Shown here: in pieces, positions 1-10,120 of the stretch
Layout: each line of letters starts with the position of its first letter
How positions within the stretch are numbered: the first letter of the stretch is position 1
Assembly (NCBI GenBank): GCA_017942165.1
Contig: JAGKSB010000002.1
Location: forward strand, 124,001-188,000
Source: Rhinopithecimicrobium faecis
GTDB taxonomy: Bacteria; Bacteroidota; Bacteroidia; Sphingobacteriales; Sphingobacteriaceae
Length of the DNA: 64,000 nucleotides
Direction: 5' to 3'
Translations under genes and position numbers: made by a program
Notes under the pieces: model-generated
Database searches by the model: none
What the model was told of the DNA's origin: nothing
What the model saw: the letters and a program-made list of their open reading frames with translations, nothing else

Positions 1-249
1 TCCTTCGTCGTTATCACCTTCCAGGTGACCGGCATCGGTAATATTACGTACATAACGAACTTTAAAGCCCATATGTATTAAGTAACGATAGATTAAGTCA
101 AAAGAAACAAAGGTACGACAGTTCCCTAAGTGAACATCTGAATAGACAGTTGGACCACAAACATACATCCCGACTAAAGCGGGATGTATGGGGTCAAATT
201 TTTCTTTCTTACGGGATAATGTATTATATAGTACTAGGTTATTTTCCAT
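1..249 (-). CDS. cysS: Cysteine--tRNA ligase, N-terminal part (runs off the window)
   Basis: The minus strand opens with ATG at 249-247 and stays open for 83 codons to the window edge, so only the N-terminus is present. It reads [18 protein letters not shown] and continues to [13 protein letters not shown], which is the class I cysteinyl-tRNA synthetase start: the CGPTVY Cys (residue 31) is a Zn ligand and HLGN (40-43) replaces the HIGH ATP-binding motif. NITDAGH near residue 69 corresponds to the family's NiTDvdDK segment. The enzyme charges tRNA-Cys in the cytoplasm. It lies 23 bp downstream of der in the same direction, so the two are probably co-transcribed. The identification is firm despite truncation. 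Confidence 0.95.
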   Translation of the reverse strand, partial: MENNLVLYNTLSRKKEKFDPIHPALVGMYVCGPTVYSDVHLGNCRTFVSFDLIYRYLIHMGFKVRYVRNITDAGHLEGDNDEG

Positions 250-272
250 CTATTGAATACGATTTAACGCGC

Positions 273-1574
273 TTATTTTTGTCTAAAATAAATTTGAATT
301 GGCACTCCTTGGAAATCAAAGTTTTCACGAAGTTTATTCTCGATATAACGTTTGTATGGATCTTTTACATACTGCGGTAGATTACAGAAGAACGCAAACA
401 TAGGCGTACGTCCCGGTAATTGTGTTACATATTTGATCTTGATATACTTCCCTTTTAATGCCGGTGGCGGGTAGTTTTCAATCACTTGTAACATCACCTC
501 ATTTAATTTTGAAGTAGGGATTTTTTTGGATCTATTTTCATAGACTTTCGCCGCTACTTCTAATGTTTTGTGGATACGTTGTTTTTCTGTTACCGAAGTA
601 AAGACAATAGGCACATCTGTGAAAGGGGCAATTTTCTCACGGATACGTGCTTCAAACTCTTTCATGGTCTTATTGTCTTTCTCAATTAAATCCCATTTAT
701 TTACTACGATAACAATTCCTTTTTTGTTTTTCTCAGCAAGGTGGAAGATATTGATATCTTGCGCTTCGATACCATCCTTAGCATCTAACATTAAGATAAC
801 GATATCCGAATCCTCTAAGGCTTTAATAGTACGCATGACAGAGTAGAACTCGATATCTTCGTTTACTTTTGTCTTACGACGTAAACCTGCGGTATCAATT
901 AAAAGGAAATCATGACCAAATTGGTTGTAGTGAATACGGATAGAATCACGTGTTGTTCCAGCAATTGGAGTAACGATATTTCTTTCTTTTCCTAATAAGG
1001 CATTCGTTAACGACGATTTACCCACATTTGGACGACCTACGATCGTGTATTTTGCTAGGGAATCATCTTCTTCTTCAATTTCCTCGAAGTGTGAAACTAC
1101 GGCGTCTAATAACTCTCCAGTTCCAGAACCAGTAGCGGAGGAAACATTAAAAATCTCTCCTAAACCGAAAGCGTAAAATTCCGCGGATTCATGGTGTAAT
1201 TTCGCATGATCTACTTTATTAGCTACGACATATACCGGCTTGGTACTTCTTCTTAGGATATCTGCGATTTCATCATCTAAATCCGTGATCCCAGTCGTTA
1301 CATCGACCATAAACACGACTACAGAAGCTTCTTCAATAGCGATATAAACTTGATCGCGAATTGCTTCTTCAAAGATATCATCCGATCCGTGGACAAAACC
1401 ACCGGTATCGATTACAGTAAAGGTCTTTCCTATCCACTCCGCCTGACCATAATGACGGTCTCTTGTCACTCCAGAAAAATCATCTACGATAGCCTTTCTG
1501 CTTTCTGTTAAACGATTGAAAAGAGTTGATTTACCGACATTTGGACGGCCTACGATTGCAACAATATTTGCCAT
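273..1574 (-). CDS. der: Ribosome biogenesis GTPase Der (EngA)
   Basis: This 433-residue protein has two GTPase domains in tandem, the hallmark of Der, which acts in maturation of the 50S ribosomal subunit. Domain 1 has GRPNVGKS (9-16), DTGG (56-59) and NKVD (119-122). Domain 2 has GRPNVGKS (180-187), DTAG (227-230) and NKWD (292-295). A C-terminal KH-like domain follows from about residue 350. An acidic linker (EEIEEEDD, 164-171) joins the two G domains. Length matches the family. A TAnnTTTG promoter element lies about 70 bp upstream, and cysS follows after 23 bp, so der probably leads a der-cysS transcript. Confidence 0.98.
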   Translation of the reverse strand: MANIVAIVGRPNVGKSTLFNRLTESRKAIVDDFSGVTRDRHYGQAEWIGKTFTVIDTGGFVHGSDDIFEEAIRDQVYIAIEEASVVVFMVDVTTGITDLDDEIADILRRSTKPVYVVANKVDHAKLHHESAEFYAFGLGEIFNVSSATGSGTGELLDAVVSHFEEIEEEDDSLAKYTIVGRPNVGKSSLTNALLGKERNIVTPIAGTTRDSIRIHYNQFGHDFLLIDTAGLRRKTKVNEDIEFYSVMRTIKALEDSDIVILMLDAKDGIEAQDINIFHLAEKNKKGIVIVVNKWDLIEKDNKTMKEFEARIREKIAPFTDVPIVFTSVTEKQRIHKTLEVAAKVYENRSKKIPTSKLNEVMLQVIENYPPPALKGKYIKIKYVTQLPGRTPMFAFFCNLPQYVKDPYKRYIENKLRENFDFQGVPIQIYFRQK

Positions 1575-1642
1575 ATTTTGACTAATTATAATACTACCAC
1601 GGGGGTAGAATATAGTTTTATTCTATTTTATATATAAGGGTA

Positions 1643-1650
1643 CAAAGTTA
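1643..1650 (-). promoter_or_regulatory. Putative -7 element upstream of der
   Basis: The minus strand reads TAACTTTG, an exact match to the Bacteroidota -7 consensus TAnnTTTG, 69-76 bp upstream of the der start. A TTG lies only 14 bp further upstream, closer than the usual 19-21 bp, so the -33 box is uncertain. Confidence 0.4.
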
Positions 1651-1712
1651 CGCAATTGGAATGGCAATTGGTAGTGATTCTTTGATTAAATAATTGGGCA
1701 CTTAAATTTAGC

Positions 1713-1751
1713 GTTCAAAAAAAAGCCGTATTTAATTAAAAATACGGCTTT
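1713..1751 (-). terminator. Rho-independent terminator after the first susD
   Basis: An 11-bp stem (1723-1733 with 1740-1750, AAGCCGTATTT and its complement) has a 6-nt loop. On the minus strand it is followed by a run of eight T. It lies 20 bp beyond the susD stop and before the der promoter. Confidence 0.85.
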
Positions 1752-1770
1752 CTGTTAAGTCAAAAGGATC

Positions 1771-3408
1771 TTATAACTCGTTTTGAACAAGTACTCCATT
1801 CGATAATAATATTTGTTGCTCTGGAATAAGATCAATAATTATTTTTGAATTTGCTTCCACTTTTAAGAAAGAGTTCGCATTCACGTAATGCGTTCCTGGA
1901 TACGTACGATCTAGGGTTCTTCCATTTCTGAAGATATCAAATTTACGATGACCTTCCCAAGCTAATTCTAATTGTCTTTCTTCAAGCACGACATCTAAAG
2001 CAGATTTCGAACCTAAGTTAGCCGCCGTGTATAAACCTGCAGTAGGAATTCCTGCACGCTTACGAATGATGTTTACATCTTCCAAAGCCGCTTGCGTCTT
2101 TCCTAATTTAGCATTTGCTTCAGCACGGATAAGATAGATTTCTGAAAGTCTAGAAATAGTCGGAGACCATAAATGCGCTTGTCCTTCTTGGCCAGAACAT
2201 TTTAAGATATAGTATTTCAGATACCCATTTCTATCGTCTAACAGGTTATCAATTAATACCGTTCTTTTCTTACCCGCAGTAGTAATATAATATTGGTAAG
2301 CACCCGCTCCATTAGACACTTTTTCAAGCTTTTTGGTCGACTTATCCGTATCTACATACTCATAGTCATCGCCCACTTTAGTAACGGTAACATTTTCGTA
2401 TTTCAAATTATCATTTACATAATAAGCTTTCCATACTTTGCTGTCCAATACGACAGGCTTGATAAGCGAATAGCGCACATCCTGAGGATATTTCCTTACA
2501 GCCTCTAAATACGAGCGTGAAGCATACATCTCACCCCAACCTGACCCTTGCACGTTAGCATACATGGAACCAATTGTATACCATCCATTATCCTTATAAT
2601 CCACATCTTTCACAAATTTAATTGAGAAGATCGTCTCTGGGTTATTTTCTGGTGTTTTTACAGCGAAGTCTTTATAATCTGCAGTAGGCAATAAAGAGAA
2701 TTTTCCAGATTTTTCCACCTTATCAGCATAAATTACAGCCTTAGCATTATCTTCTTTATATAAATAAAGACGTGCTAATAAAGCTTGAGCAGCTTCTCTG
2801 GTAGCGAAAATACTCTTTTTATCTTCCTTAAAAAGGGCTTCTGCTTGTAATAAATCTTTTTCTATTTGAGCGTATACTTCCCCCACTGTACTCCGTGGGT
2901 TATTTTCCTTGATATCCGAAGTCAACTTAATAGGCACCGCTAAATTACTAGCACCTTGGTTATAAGGTTTTCCAAAGATATTCGTTAAATAGAAATACAT
3001 TAAAGAGCGGATATATAAATTCTCCGCATAGATTTGATCCGTTTTATCCGATTCTCCAGGCTTAATTTGCTCCAATACAATATTAGTACCTACAATAATT
3101 TTGTAGGACAGGTTCCATAACGAGTTTGCTCTGGAGTTATTTACCAATCGCTGATAATTGTACGAGTAAAAGAAATTATCCGTCGTAGTACCACTTAAAG
3201 AAACATTGTCACCCGGATATTCCGTTAGACGGTGCCAGTTTTCAACCCAACCTTTTAGATTATGGTAGTTTCCTAAGTTTAGGGTTTCAATACCTCCCTC
3301 AATGTTATTTATTTCCTCTTTTGTTAAAGAATCAAAAGGCGTCTTTTTTAAATCACAAGAAGTCGTTAGGACAGCAAGTGATGCAATATATATAGCTAGT
3401 TTTTTCAT
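1771..3408 (-). CDS. susD: RagB/SusD family nutrient-uptake outer-membrane lipoprotein (pair 1)
   Basis: SusD-like surface lipoproteins bind the glycan or other nutrient and close over the partner SusC channel. The start chosen is ATG at 3408-3406 (MKKLAIYIAS), 13 bp after the susC stop. A longer reading frame begins at 3435 but overlaps susC and puts a poor N-terminus before the signal. The type II signal ends LAVLTTSC, so the Cys is lipidated. The family's N-terminal TPR-like region and C-terminal SusD region are recognisable (LYIRSLMYFYLTNIFGKPY; ELAWEGHRKFDIFRNG near the end). No glycoside hydrolase is adjacent, so the ligand cannot be guessed. A terminator follows immediately. Confidence 0.93.
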   Translation of the reverse strand: MKKLAIYIASLAVLTTSCDLKKTPFDSLTKEEINNIEGGIETLNLGNYHNLKGWVENWHRLTEYPGDNVSLSGTTTDNFFYSYNYQRLVNNSRANSLWNLSYKIIVGTNIVLEQIKPGESDKTDQIYAENLYIRSLMYFYLTNIFGKPYNQGASNLAVPIKLTSDIKENNPRSTVGEVYAQIEKDLLQAEALFKEDKKSIFATREAAQALLARLYLYKEDNAKAVIYADKVEKSGKFSLLPTADYKDFAVKTPENNPETIFSIKFVKDVDYKDNGWYTIGSMYANVQGSGWGEMYASRSYLEAVRKYPQDVRYSLIKPVVLDSKVWKAYYVNDNLKYENVTVTKVGDDYEYVDTDKSTKKLEKVSNGAGAYQYYITTAGKKRTVLIDNLLDDRNGYLKYYILKCSGQEGQAHLWSPTISRLSEIYLIRAEANAKLGKTQAALEDVNIIRKRAGIPTAGLYTAANLGSKSALDVVLEERQLELAWEGHRKFDIFRNGRTLDRTYPGTHYVNANSFLKVEANSKIIIDLIPEQQILLSNGVLVQNEL

Positions 3409-3421
3409 GGTTTGTCGATGG

Positions 3422-6409
3422 TTAGAATGAAACATTTACGCCAACAGTAAAACGTTTTGGAGCTGGATATTGTGAAATAGCATCTCCTTGTAAAGCAGCT
3501 TCCGGATCTAAAGCAGAGAATTTCGTAGAAATCCATAAGTTATCCCCAGAAACAAAGACATTTAAATTTTTCAATTTCAATCTTTCCGCAACAGTCGTTG
3601 GTAATTGATAGCCTAAGGTTACGTTTCTTAAGCGTAAGAATGAAGCATCTTCCAAATATCTTGAAGAAGTCTTATTCGAGTTGTTTCCTCCGTTGTAGTT
3701 TGGCGCTGGATGCGTAGCGTTGGTATTTTCAGGAGTCCATCTAGACCAACCATTAATTAACTTAACTTGATTATAAGTCGGGTAAGCACCATCTGCATCG
3801 AAATACTCACGACCCATATTATAAGCATACGCTCCTTTTAGGTATGAGAAACTCGCATTTAAAGAGAAGTTTTTATAACGCATAGAAGAAGCGAAACCAC
3901 CTTGATATTTCGGTGTTGAAGTACCTACAAACTGTAAAGTAGCTGCGTTATACGAGTTCGTCGTAGTTTCTTCGCCCGTCTTAGCATCTTTTTTATACCA
4001 TAAAGGATCGCCATTAGCAGCGTCTACACCAGCCCATTTACGCATGTAATAAGAATCGATATCACGACCTTCAGCATAGCGTTTGTTGCCCGCAGGTTGC
4101 TCTAAACCATCTTTCAACTCTTTAATACGGTTATTATTAGAAGAGATATTAAAATCTACATGCCATTGAAATGGACTCTCTTTACTGAATACATCTACGC
4201 CAACTGCGAACTCAATACCTTTATTTCTAATAGCACCAATATTATCCCAGTAACCACGGTATCCTGCAGTTGATGGAAGCTGTACGAAATAAAGTAATCC
4301 ATCGGTATTCTTATAGTAATAATCAGCGTTGAATGTTACGCGATTAAATAAGCCAATCTCTAAACCAATATTCGAGTCTTTTGACTTCTCCCAAGAAAGG
4401 TTTGGATTTTCTAATACATCCGCATATGCTGCTGGCGTACCATTGTATTGACCATCTAACTTGAAGATATCATAAGAAGCATACAGGGAGCTAGGAACAT
4501 TACCAACTAAACCATAGGAAGCTTTCAATCTTAGAAAATCAATCGCTTTCACATTAAAGAAGGATTCATTATGGATATTCCATGCTGCTGATCCAGAATA
4601 GAAGCTACCATAGCGACGATCTGCACCAAAGCGCGAGGAACCATCTAAACGGTAGGAAGCTTGGAAGTTATAACGGCTATCGTAGGAGTACGTTCCCTGC
4701 AAAATACCTGACTGGAAAGAATATTCATTCTTAGTTCCACCAATTTCTCTTGGAGAAGATGCATTTCCTAAAATTTCTGTTCCTGGAGTAATACCTTTAC
4801 CTGTTGCACTTAGACTAGAATAGTTATAATCAGAATATTCATAAGCTACAAATCCTGACACATCATGTTTACCAAAATTCTGCTGATATTTCAACATCTG
4901 ATTAAAGAAACGTGTGATGCGATTATCTGAAAAATCATAAATTCTTCCCACATCCGATAAGCCTGCATTAGACTTCGGATCGGTGTAAGACATCGTACGG
5001 TTATTGTAGTAAGTCAAACTATTCATGGATTCAAATGTAAAGGCATCTGAAATCCGGTACGAGAAGTCCATATTTGATTGAATATCAAATACATTACCTT
5101 TTGAATAGTTATATTGTAGATCGTTCAAATAATTTCTTTTATCACGACCGTACCAGCTAACGCCTGATTTCTGAGGATCAATAATTTTTCCATTCTCATC
5201 ATATGGCTTATCCCAAGGCATATTTAGGAATGCATCATATAAACTATGTTGTTGATTTTCAGTAGAAGAATATGTTACATTCACCTTTGGTTTAAAGGTT
5301 AAACGAGAAGACATTTTATGATCAATATTCAAACGTCCTGACAAACGTTGATAATCAAATCCCTTGATTGCGCCTTTATCTTTGAAATAATTCACTCCAG
5401 AGTAAATCGACGTCTTCTCAGTTTTACCTAAGTATGTCAAACTGTGATCATTAACAACACCTGTTTGCGTTGCATTATCTAACCAGTTGTAATTATTCTT
5501 AAGAACATCCTCGGTAACATTATTAGGAATCGCTTGTTGATTTTTAAATTGCTTGTAATAATCCCAAATATCTTGAGAGTCCATCAATTTAAATTTACCT
5601 TGATTAAAGTTTGAAGAACCTGTTTTTAAATTTACGGTAATTTGGCTTTCACCATTTTTACTCGCACGCTTCGTCGTCACGACAATAACACCATTCGTTC
5701 CACGAGAACCATATTGTGTCGTCGCAGCAGCATCTTTTAAGACAGACATCGACTCAATATCATTCGGATTGATATTAGGTGTTCCGTGCATAATAATACC
5801 ATCTACTACCCATAATGGATCCGTTCCAGAAGAAATGGAATTACGACCACGAATACGAATAGTAGCGCCTGATCCCGGTTGTCCAGAACCCGAAACAACA
5901 TCTACACCGGCAACTTTACCTTGTAACATTCCTGAAACGTTAGGAGTTGTTACATCTTTTAATTTTTCCGGGCTAATTGTCGCAATGGAAGCTGTAATAT
6001 TTCCCTTTTTCTGGGTAGAATATCCCGTTACTACAATCTCATCTAAGGTCGCATAACTCGCTTGTAATGTAACAGATACAGTTGACCCAGCAACAATAAT
6101 CTCTTGATTTTCAAAACCGAGTGATTTAATAACTAGGGTATCTCCATTTTTAGCATCGATTGAGAATTTACCATTAACATCCGAGGAAGTCGCTACAGTG
6201 CTTCCTTTTACTGTAATAGTAGCTCCAGAAATGACTTGCGTGCCATCGCTAATTGTGCCTGATACTTTTTGTTGAAGGACGGCCGAACCTAGCGATGCAA
6301 TTGTTGCATTCGAAGCCATAGATTGCTGTGCCGTAAGGGTTACGCAGCTGAGAATCAGCGCCAACCTCAAGGGTTTTAACCGATAATTTAAGGTGTAATT
6401 GTTTATCAT
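3422..6409 (-). CDS. susC: SusC/RagA family TonB-linked outer-membrane channel (pair 1)
   Basis: This is a TonB-dependent transporter of the SusC type, about 995 residues from ATG 6409. A 14-codon longer frame starts at 6451, but 6409 places a signal peptide (RLKPLRLALILSCVTLTAQQSMA) at the N-terminus. Next come a carboxypeptidase-like beta-sandwich (VSGTISDGTQVISGATITVKG), the TonB-box region (LDEIVVTGYS), the plug (RIRGRNS..DPLWVVDGI..LKDAAATTQYGSRGTNGVIVVTTK) and a beta-barrel ending in an aromatic Phe (VGVNVSF). It is followed by its susD after 13 bp and forms an orphan pair with no enzymes nearby. No exact TAnnTTTG element was found upstream. Confidence 0.95.
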   Translation of the reverse strand: MINNYTLNYRLKPLRLALILSCVTLTAQQSMASNATIASLGSAVLQQKVSGTISDGTQVISGATITVKGSTVATSSDVNGKFSIDAKNGDTLVIKSLGFENQEIIVAGSTVSVTLQASYATLDEIVVTGYSTQKKGNITASIATISPEKLKDVTTPNVSGMLQGKVAGVDVVSGSGQPGSGATIRIRGRNSISSGTDPLWVVDGIIMHGTPNINPNDIESMSVLKDAAATTQYGSRGTNGVIVVTTKRASKNGESQITVNLKTGSSNFNQGKFKLMDSQDIWDYYKQFKNQQAIPNNVTEDVLKNNYNWLDNATQTGVVNDHSLTYLGKTEKTSIYSGVNYFKDKGAIKGFDYQRLSGRLNIDHKMSSRLTFKPKVNVTYSSTENQQHSLYDAFLNMPWDKPYDENGKIIDPQKSGVSWYGRDKRNYLNDLQYNYSKGNVFDIQSNMDFSYRISDAFTFESMNSLTYYNNRTMSYTDPKSNAGLSDVGRIYDFSDNRITRFFNQMLKYQQNFGKHDVSGFVAYEYSDYNYSSLSATGKGITPGTEILGNASSPREIGGTKNEYSFQSGILQGTYSYDSRYNFQASYRLDGSSRFGADRRYGSFYSGSAAWNIHNESFFNVKAIDFLRLKASYGLVGNVPSSLYASYDIFKLDGQYNGTPAAYADVLENPNLSWEKSKDSNIGLEIGLFNRVTFNADYYYKNTDGLLYFVQLPSTAGYRGYWDNIGAIRNKGIEFAVGVDVFSKESPFQWHVDFNISSNNNRIKELKDGLEQPAGNKRYAEGRDIDSYYMRKWAGVDAANGDPLWYKKDAKTGEETTTNSYNAATLQFVGTSTPKYQGGFASSMRYKNFSLNASFSYLKGAYAYNMGREYFDADGAYPTYNQVKLINGWSRWTPENTNATHPAPNYNGGNNSNKTSSRYLEDASFLRLRNVTLGYQLPTTVAERLKLKNLNVFVSGDNLWISTKFSALDPEAALQGDAISQYPAPKRFTVGVNVSF

Positions 6410-6677
6410 AAAGTATGTTAAAATCTTATATACATAAGAACAATTTTTCAATAAAATATATCGTAAGATAAAATTTTAGCTGAAAATTAAAATAGTTAGT
6501 TATCGTGTGCTGATTAACGAAACAATAATAGTTTAATAATATAGAGTATCAAAAATTTTCACAAACGAAATCGATTGCGTAAAATTTACTGCATTTATAA
6601 TCTATTTATTATATAGAAAATTAAAACAATTAAAAAGGGGGCTTATAAGAGGGTATTAAGAAGGCTATAAAATAAGA

Positions 6678-6704
6678 AAAGTCGACCTTTTGGGGGTCGA
6701 CTTT
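6678..6704 (-). terminator. Terminator of the tRNA-fMet array
   Basis: A 7-bp stem, GTCGACC (6681-6687) with GGTCGAC (6695-6701), has a 7-nt loop. On the minus strand it is followed by TTTTCTTATTTTA. It sits just past the last tRNA gene of the array. Confidence 0.8.
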
Positions 6705-6712
6705 CTTCCAAG

Positions 6713-6785
<73 letters not shown>

Positions 6786-6822
6786 ATATATTGTTGAGCC
6801 GACCGACTGTCGGCTCTTTTAG

Positions 6823-6895
<73 letters not shown>

Positions 6896-6932
6896 ATATA
6901 TTGTTGAGCCGACCGACTGTCGGCTCTTTTAG

Positions 6933-7005
<73 letters not shown>

Positions 7006-7042
7006 ATATATTGTTGAGCCGACCGACTGTCGGCTCTTTTAG

Positions 7043-7115
<73 letters not shown>

Positions 7116-7152
7116 ATATATTGTTGAGCCGACCGACTGTCGGCTCTTTTAG

Positions 7153-7225
<73 letters not shown>

Positions 7226-7295
7226 ATATATTTTTATTTCAAAATTGCCTTTTTAATAGCGAAAAGCAATATAACTGTCTCTCTTAATTGGAGTA

Positions 7296-7303
7296 CAAAG
7301 ATA
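7296..7303 (-). promoter_or_regulatory. Putative -7 element for the tRNA array
   Basis: The minus strand reads TATCTTTG, an exact TAnnTTTG match, about 70 nt upstream of the first tRNA. No TTG at the expected -33 position was found, so this is tentative. Confidence 0.3.
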
Positions 7304-7341
7304 TATTTTGTTTCTTTGTAATCCTAATTTAATTTAAAAAA

Positions 7342-8220
7342 ATGTCGCATAAAGCAGGATTCGTAAGTATCATCGGAAAACCAAATGCTGGTAAGTCCAC
7401 GCTAATGAACGCTTTAGTGGGTGAAAAGATGTCTATCATCACTCCTAAAGCACAAACTACAAGACACCGTATTATTGGTATAGTAAACGATAAAGACCAC
7501 CAAATTGTTTTTTCGGATACACCTGGAGTCATCAAACCGAACTATTCTTTGCAAGAATCGATGATGAGTTTCGTGCAAAGTTCCTTAATTGATGCTGATA
7601 TTATTCTTCTTGTTACAGATATCAATGAAAAATATGATGAGAATGATGTCTTAGAAAAATTAAAAACGACCAGCTCTCCAGTAGCGGTATTAATTAATAA
7701 AATTGATAAATCTTCCGAGGAAGAAGTATTTGCTAAAATGGAATTTTGGAAGCAGACACTAAATCCGGAAGCTATCTTCGCAATATCAGCGCTCCTGAAT
7801 CATAATGTTTCGGGTATTATGGAATATATCAAAGAACGCCTACCGGTACACCCACCCTACTATGAGAAGGATGAGCTAACGGATAAGAATATGCGCTTTT
7901 TCGTATCGGAGATGATTCGTGAGAAAATCTTTAAATTGTACGATAAAGAGATTCCTTATAGCACGGAGGTCATTATTACATCCTACAAGGAAGAGGAAAA
8001 AATTACGCGTATCGCGGCAGAAATTATTGTGGAGCGCGATTCCCAAAAAAATATTATTATCGGGAAGCAGGGTTCTATGATTAAGAAAGTAGGTACCTAT
8101 GCGCGTCAAGATATCGAAGCATTTATCGATAAAAAAGTGTTCTTAGAGATGTTCGTAAAGGTAATTCCTGACTGGCGCTCGAAGAAAAATTACCTAAAAC
8201 GCTTTGGTTACGAAGACTAA
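7342..8220 (+). CDS. era: GTPase Era
   Basis: Era binds 16S rRNA and assists 30S subunit assembly. The 292-residue protein has the G domain motifs GKPNAGKST (12-20), DTPG (59-62) and NKID (119-122). A C-terminal KH domain follows, with the RNA-binding loop GKQG at 241-244 and a conserved tail (VKVIPDWRSKKNYL). Length is normal for Era. It is transcribed away from the tRNA array and converges on uvrC, whose stop lies 10 bp away. A short hairpin (GGAATAGCTATTCC, 8223-8236) sits at the junction and may help to end transcription, but it lacks a convincing T tract. Confidence 0.98.
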   Translation: MSHKAGFVSIIGKPNAGKSTLMNALVGEKMSIITPKAQTTRHRIIGIVNDKDHQIVFSDTPGVIKPNYSLQESMMSFVQSSLIDADIILLVTDINEKYDENDVLEKLKTTSSPVAVLINKIDKSSEEEVFAKMEFWKQTLNPEAIFAISALLNHNVSGIMEYIKERLPVHPPYYEKDELTDKNMRFFVSEMIREKIFKLYDKEIPYSTEVIITSYKEEEKITRIAAEIIVERDSQKNIIIGKQGSMIKKVGTYARQDIEAFIDKKVFLEMFVKVIPDWRSKKNYLKRFGYED

Positions 8221-8230
8221 TCAGGAATAG

Positions 8231-10036
8231 CTATTCCGGGTTATTTTCTCCAAAATAGTCTTTAAGTGCTCGAACTTGTTTAAGATTGAGCACTTTTTTT
8301 AGCTCCTCCTCGGAAGCTTCCTTCACGCGCTTCACCGATTTAAACTCCGTAAGAAGCTTCTCCACAGTCAGCTTACCAACCCCAGGGATATCCGATAATT
8401 CAGACTTAAAAGTCTTTCTTGAGCGCTGATTACGGTGGAAAGTAATCCCAAATCTATGGGCCTCATCACGCAAATGCTGGATAATCTTTAACGTCTCCGA
8501 TTTCTTATCTAAGTATAATGGAAACTGATCTCCGGGATAGAACAACTCTTCTAAACGCTTGGCAATACCGATTACTGTTAGTTGCTTTTCTATACCCAAC
8601 AGGCGTAAGCTTTTCAATGCAGCCCCCAGCTGCCCTTTACCGCCATCGATAATGACCAACTGCGGCAGTGGCTCATCTTCCGCTAAAAGGCGCTTATATC
8701 GTCTGTAAACAGCCTCCTCCATGGTCGCAAAATCGTTAGGCCCTTCTACAGTTTTAACATTAAAATGCCTGTAGTCCTTCTTAGAAGGCTTCGCATCCTT
8801 AAAGACTACAATGGCCGATACAGGATAGCTCCCTTGGATATTGGAATTATCAAAACACTCGATATGCTGTGGGAGCACATTGAGACGTAAATCTTTTTTC
8901 ATCTGTTGCAAAATCCGATCGGTACGCAGATCTGGGTTCAACTTCTCATACTGCAATAACCGTTCTTTCTTAAAGAAAGCGACATTCTTAAGTGAAAGCT
9001 CCAAAAGCTTGCGCTTCTCACCAAGCTTGGGAACGGTAAATTTCAGCTGCTCATCGCCTTGAATATCCAACTCAAAAGGCACAATTATTTCCCTTGAGAG
9101 AGATTTAAAGCGTTCCCGAATTTCGGGTATTGCCAATGCCAGCAGCTCAGCCTCAGACTCATCTAGGCGACGCTTCATCTCCAAAGTCTGCGTCTGAATA
9201 ATTACGCCATTCATTACTTTTAAGAAATTTACAAATGCATAGCTCTCTTCAATAGCTATGCTAAAGACATCTACATTGGAGATAGAAGAATTTACAACCG
9301 TAGATTTCGACTGGTAGTTCGCGAGCTTATCAAGCTTATTTTTATAAAATTGAGCTGCTTCAAAGTTCAATACCGCTGCAGCCTCTTGCATCTGCTCTTT
9401 TAAGCGGTTGGTGACCACCCCTATTTTCCCATTTAGAATATCTTTGATATCTGCCAGGTTCTGATCGTAATCTTCCTCGGACTGAAAAGACTCACAAGGG
9501 CCTTTACAATTACCGATTTGATACTCCAGGCAAATTTTATATTTTCCTTTAGCAATATTTTCAGGGCTTAAATTCAAGTTGCAAGTACGTAGAGGAAACA
9601 GCTCTTTAATTACATCGAGTACGATATGCATCATCCCTACGGAAGCATAGGGGCCATAGTATTTGGAGCCATCTTTAATATGGCGTCTCGTCCAGAATAC
9701 ACGTGGAAAATGTTCCTGCTTAATAACAATCCATGGATAAGTCTTATCATCTTTAAGCAACACATTGTAGCGTGGCTTATAGCGCTTGATCAATGAATTT
9801 TCAAGGAGCCAGGCATCGATCTCCGTATCTACGATGGTAAAAGTAATCTGCTGAATTTTTCGCACAAGGACTTGCGTCTTCGCGTTTAGCAGATGTTCTT
9901 TCACAAAATAGGAACCTACTCGATTTTTTAAATCCTTCGCTTTACCGATATAAATTAAGGTACCCTCTTTATCGTAATATTGATAAACACCAGGCTTATG
10001 CGGGATCTTTGCTAATTCTTCTTTGTAGTTAAACAT
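8231..10036 (-). CDS. uvrC: Excinuclease ABC subunit UvrC
   Basis: UvrC makes both incisions in nucleotide excision repair after UvrAB recognise a lesion. The 601-residue protein starts with a GIY-YIG nuclease domain (PGVYQYYD at 15-22, LIYIGKAKDLKNRV at 27-40). A Cys-containing region (CLEYQIGNCKGPC) precedes the UVR domain near residue 200-240. Next comes the RNase H-like 5' nuclease domain (IECFDNSNIQGSYPVSAIVVF; VIIDGGKGQL). The C-terminal helix-hairpin-helix DNA-binding domain has DIPGVGKLTVEKLL. Length and domain order are complete. It follows the PBP1A gene in the same direction but a terminator lies between them, so it probably has its own promoter. Confidence 0.97.
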   Translation of the reverse strand: MFNYKEELAKIPHKPGVYQYYDKEGTLIYIGKAKDLKNRVGSYFVKEHLLNAKTQVLVRKIQQITFTIVDTEIDAWLLENSLIKRYKPRYNVLLKDDKTYPWIVIKQEHFPRVFWTRRHIKDGSKYYGPYASVGMMHIVLDVIKELFPLRTCNLNLSPENIAKGKYKICLEYQIGNCKGPCESFQSEEDYDQNLADIKDILNGKIGVVTNRLKEQMQEAAAVLNFEAAQFYKNKLDKLANYQSKSTVVNSSISNVDVFSIAIEESYAFVNFLKVMNGVIIQTQTLEMKRRLDESEAELLALAIPEIRERFKSLSREIIVPFELDIQGDEQLKFTVPKLGEKRKLLELSLKNVAFFKKERLLQYEKLNPDLRTDRILQQMKKDLRLNVLPQHIECFDNSNIQGSYPVSAIVVFKDAKPSKKDYRHFNVKTVEGPNDFATMEEAVYRRYKRLLAEDEPLPQLVIIDGGKGQLGAALKSLRLLGIEKQLTVIGIAKRLEELFYPGDQFPLYLDKKSETLKIIQHLRDEAHRFGITFHRNQRSRKTFKSELSDIPGVGKLTVEKLLTEFKSVKRVKEASEEELKKVLNLKQVRALKDYFGENNPE

Positions 10037-10053
10037 CTGCTTTTAATATAAAA

Positions 10054-10094
10054 TGCCAGACCCTAAAGTTCGTAAAAAAATCTTAGGTCTGGCA
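10054..10094 (-). terminator. Terminator after the PBP1A gene
   Basis: A 12-bp stem with one bulged base (10054-10066 with 10083-10094, TGCCAGACC core) is followed on the minus strand by TTTTATATTAAAA. It lies between the penicillin-binding-protein stop and uvrC. Confidence 0.75.
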
Positions 10095-10120
10095 TAAAGA
10101 AAAGTTTGATTATAGGGTTT

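Noticed and set aside
150..380. 76-codon plus-strand frame at the left edge
   Set aside because: It is antisense to cysS and der, which are clear, and has no coding character of its own.
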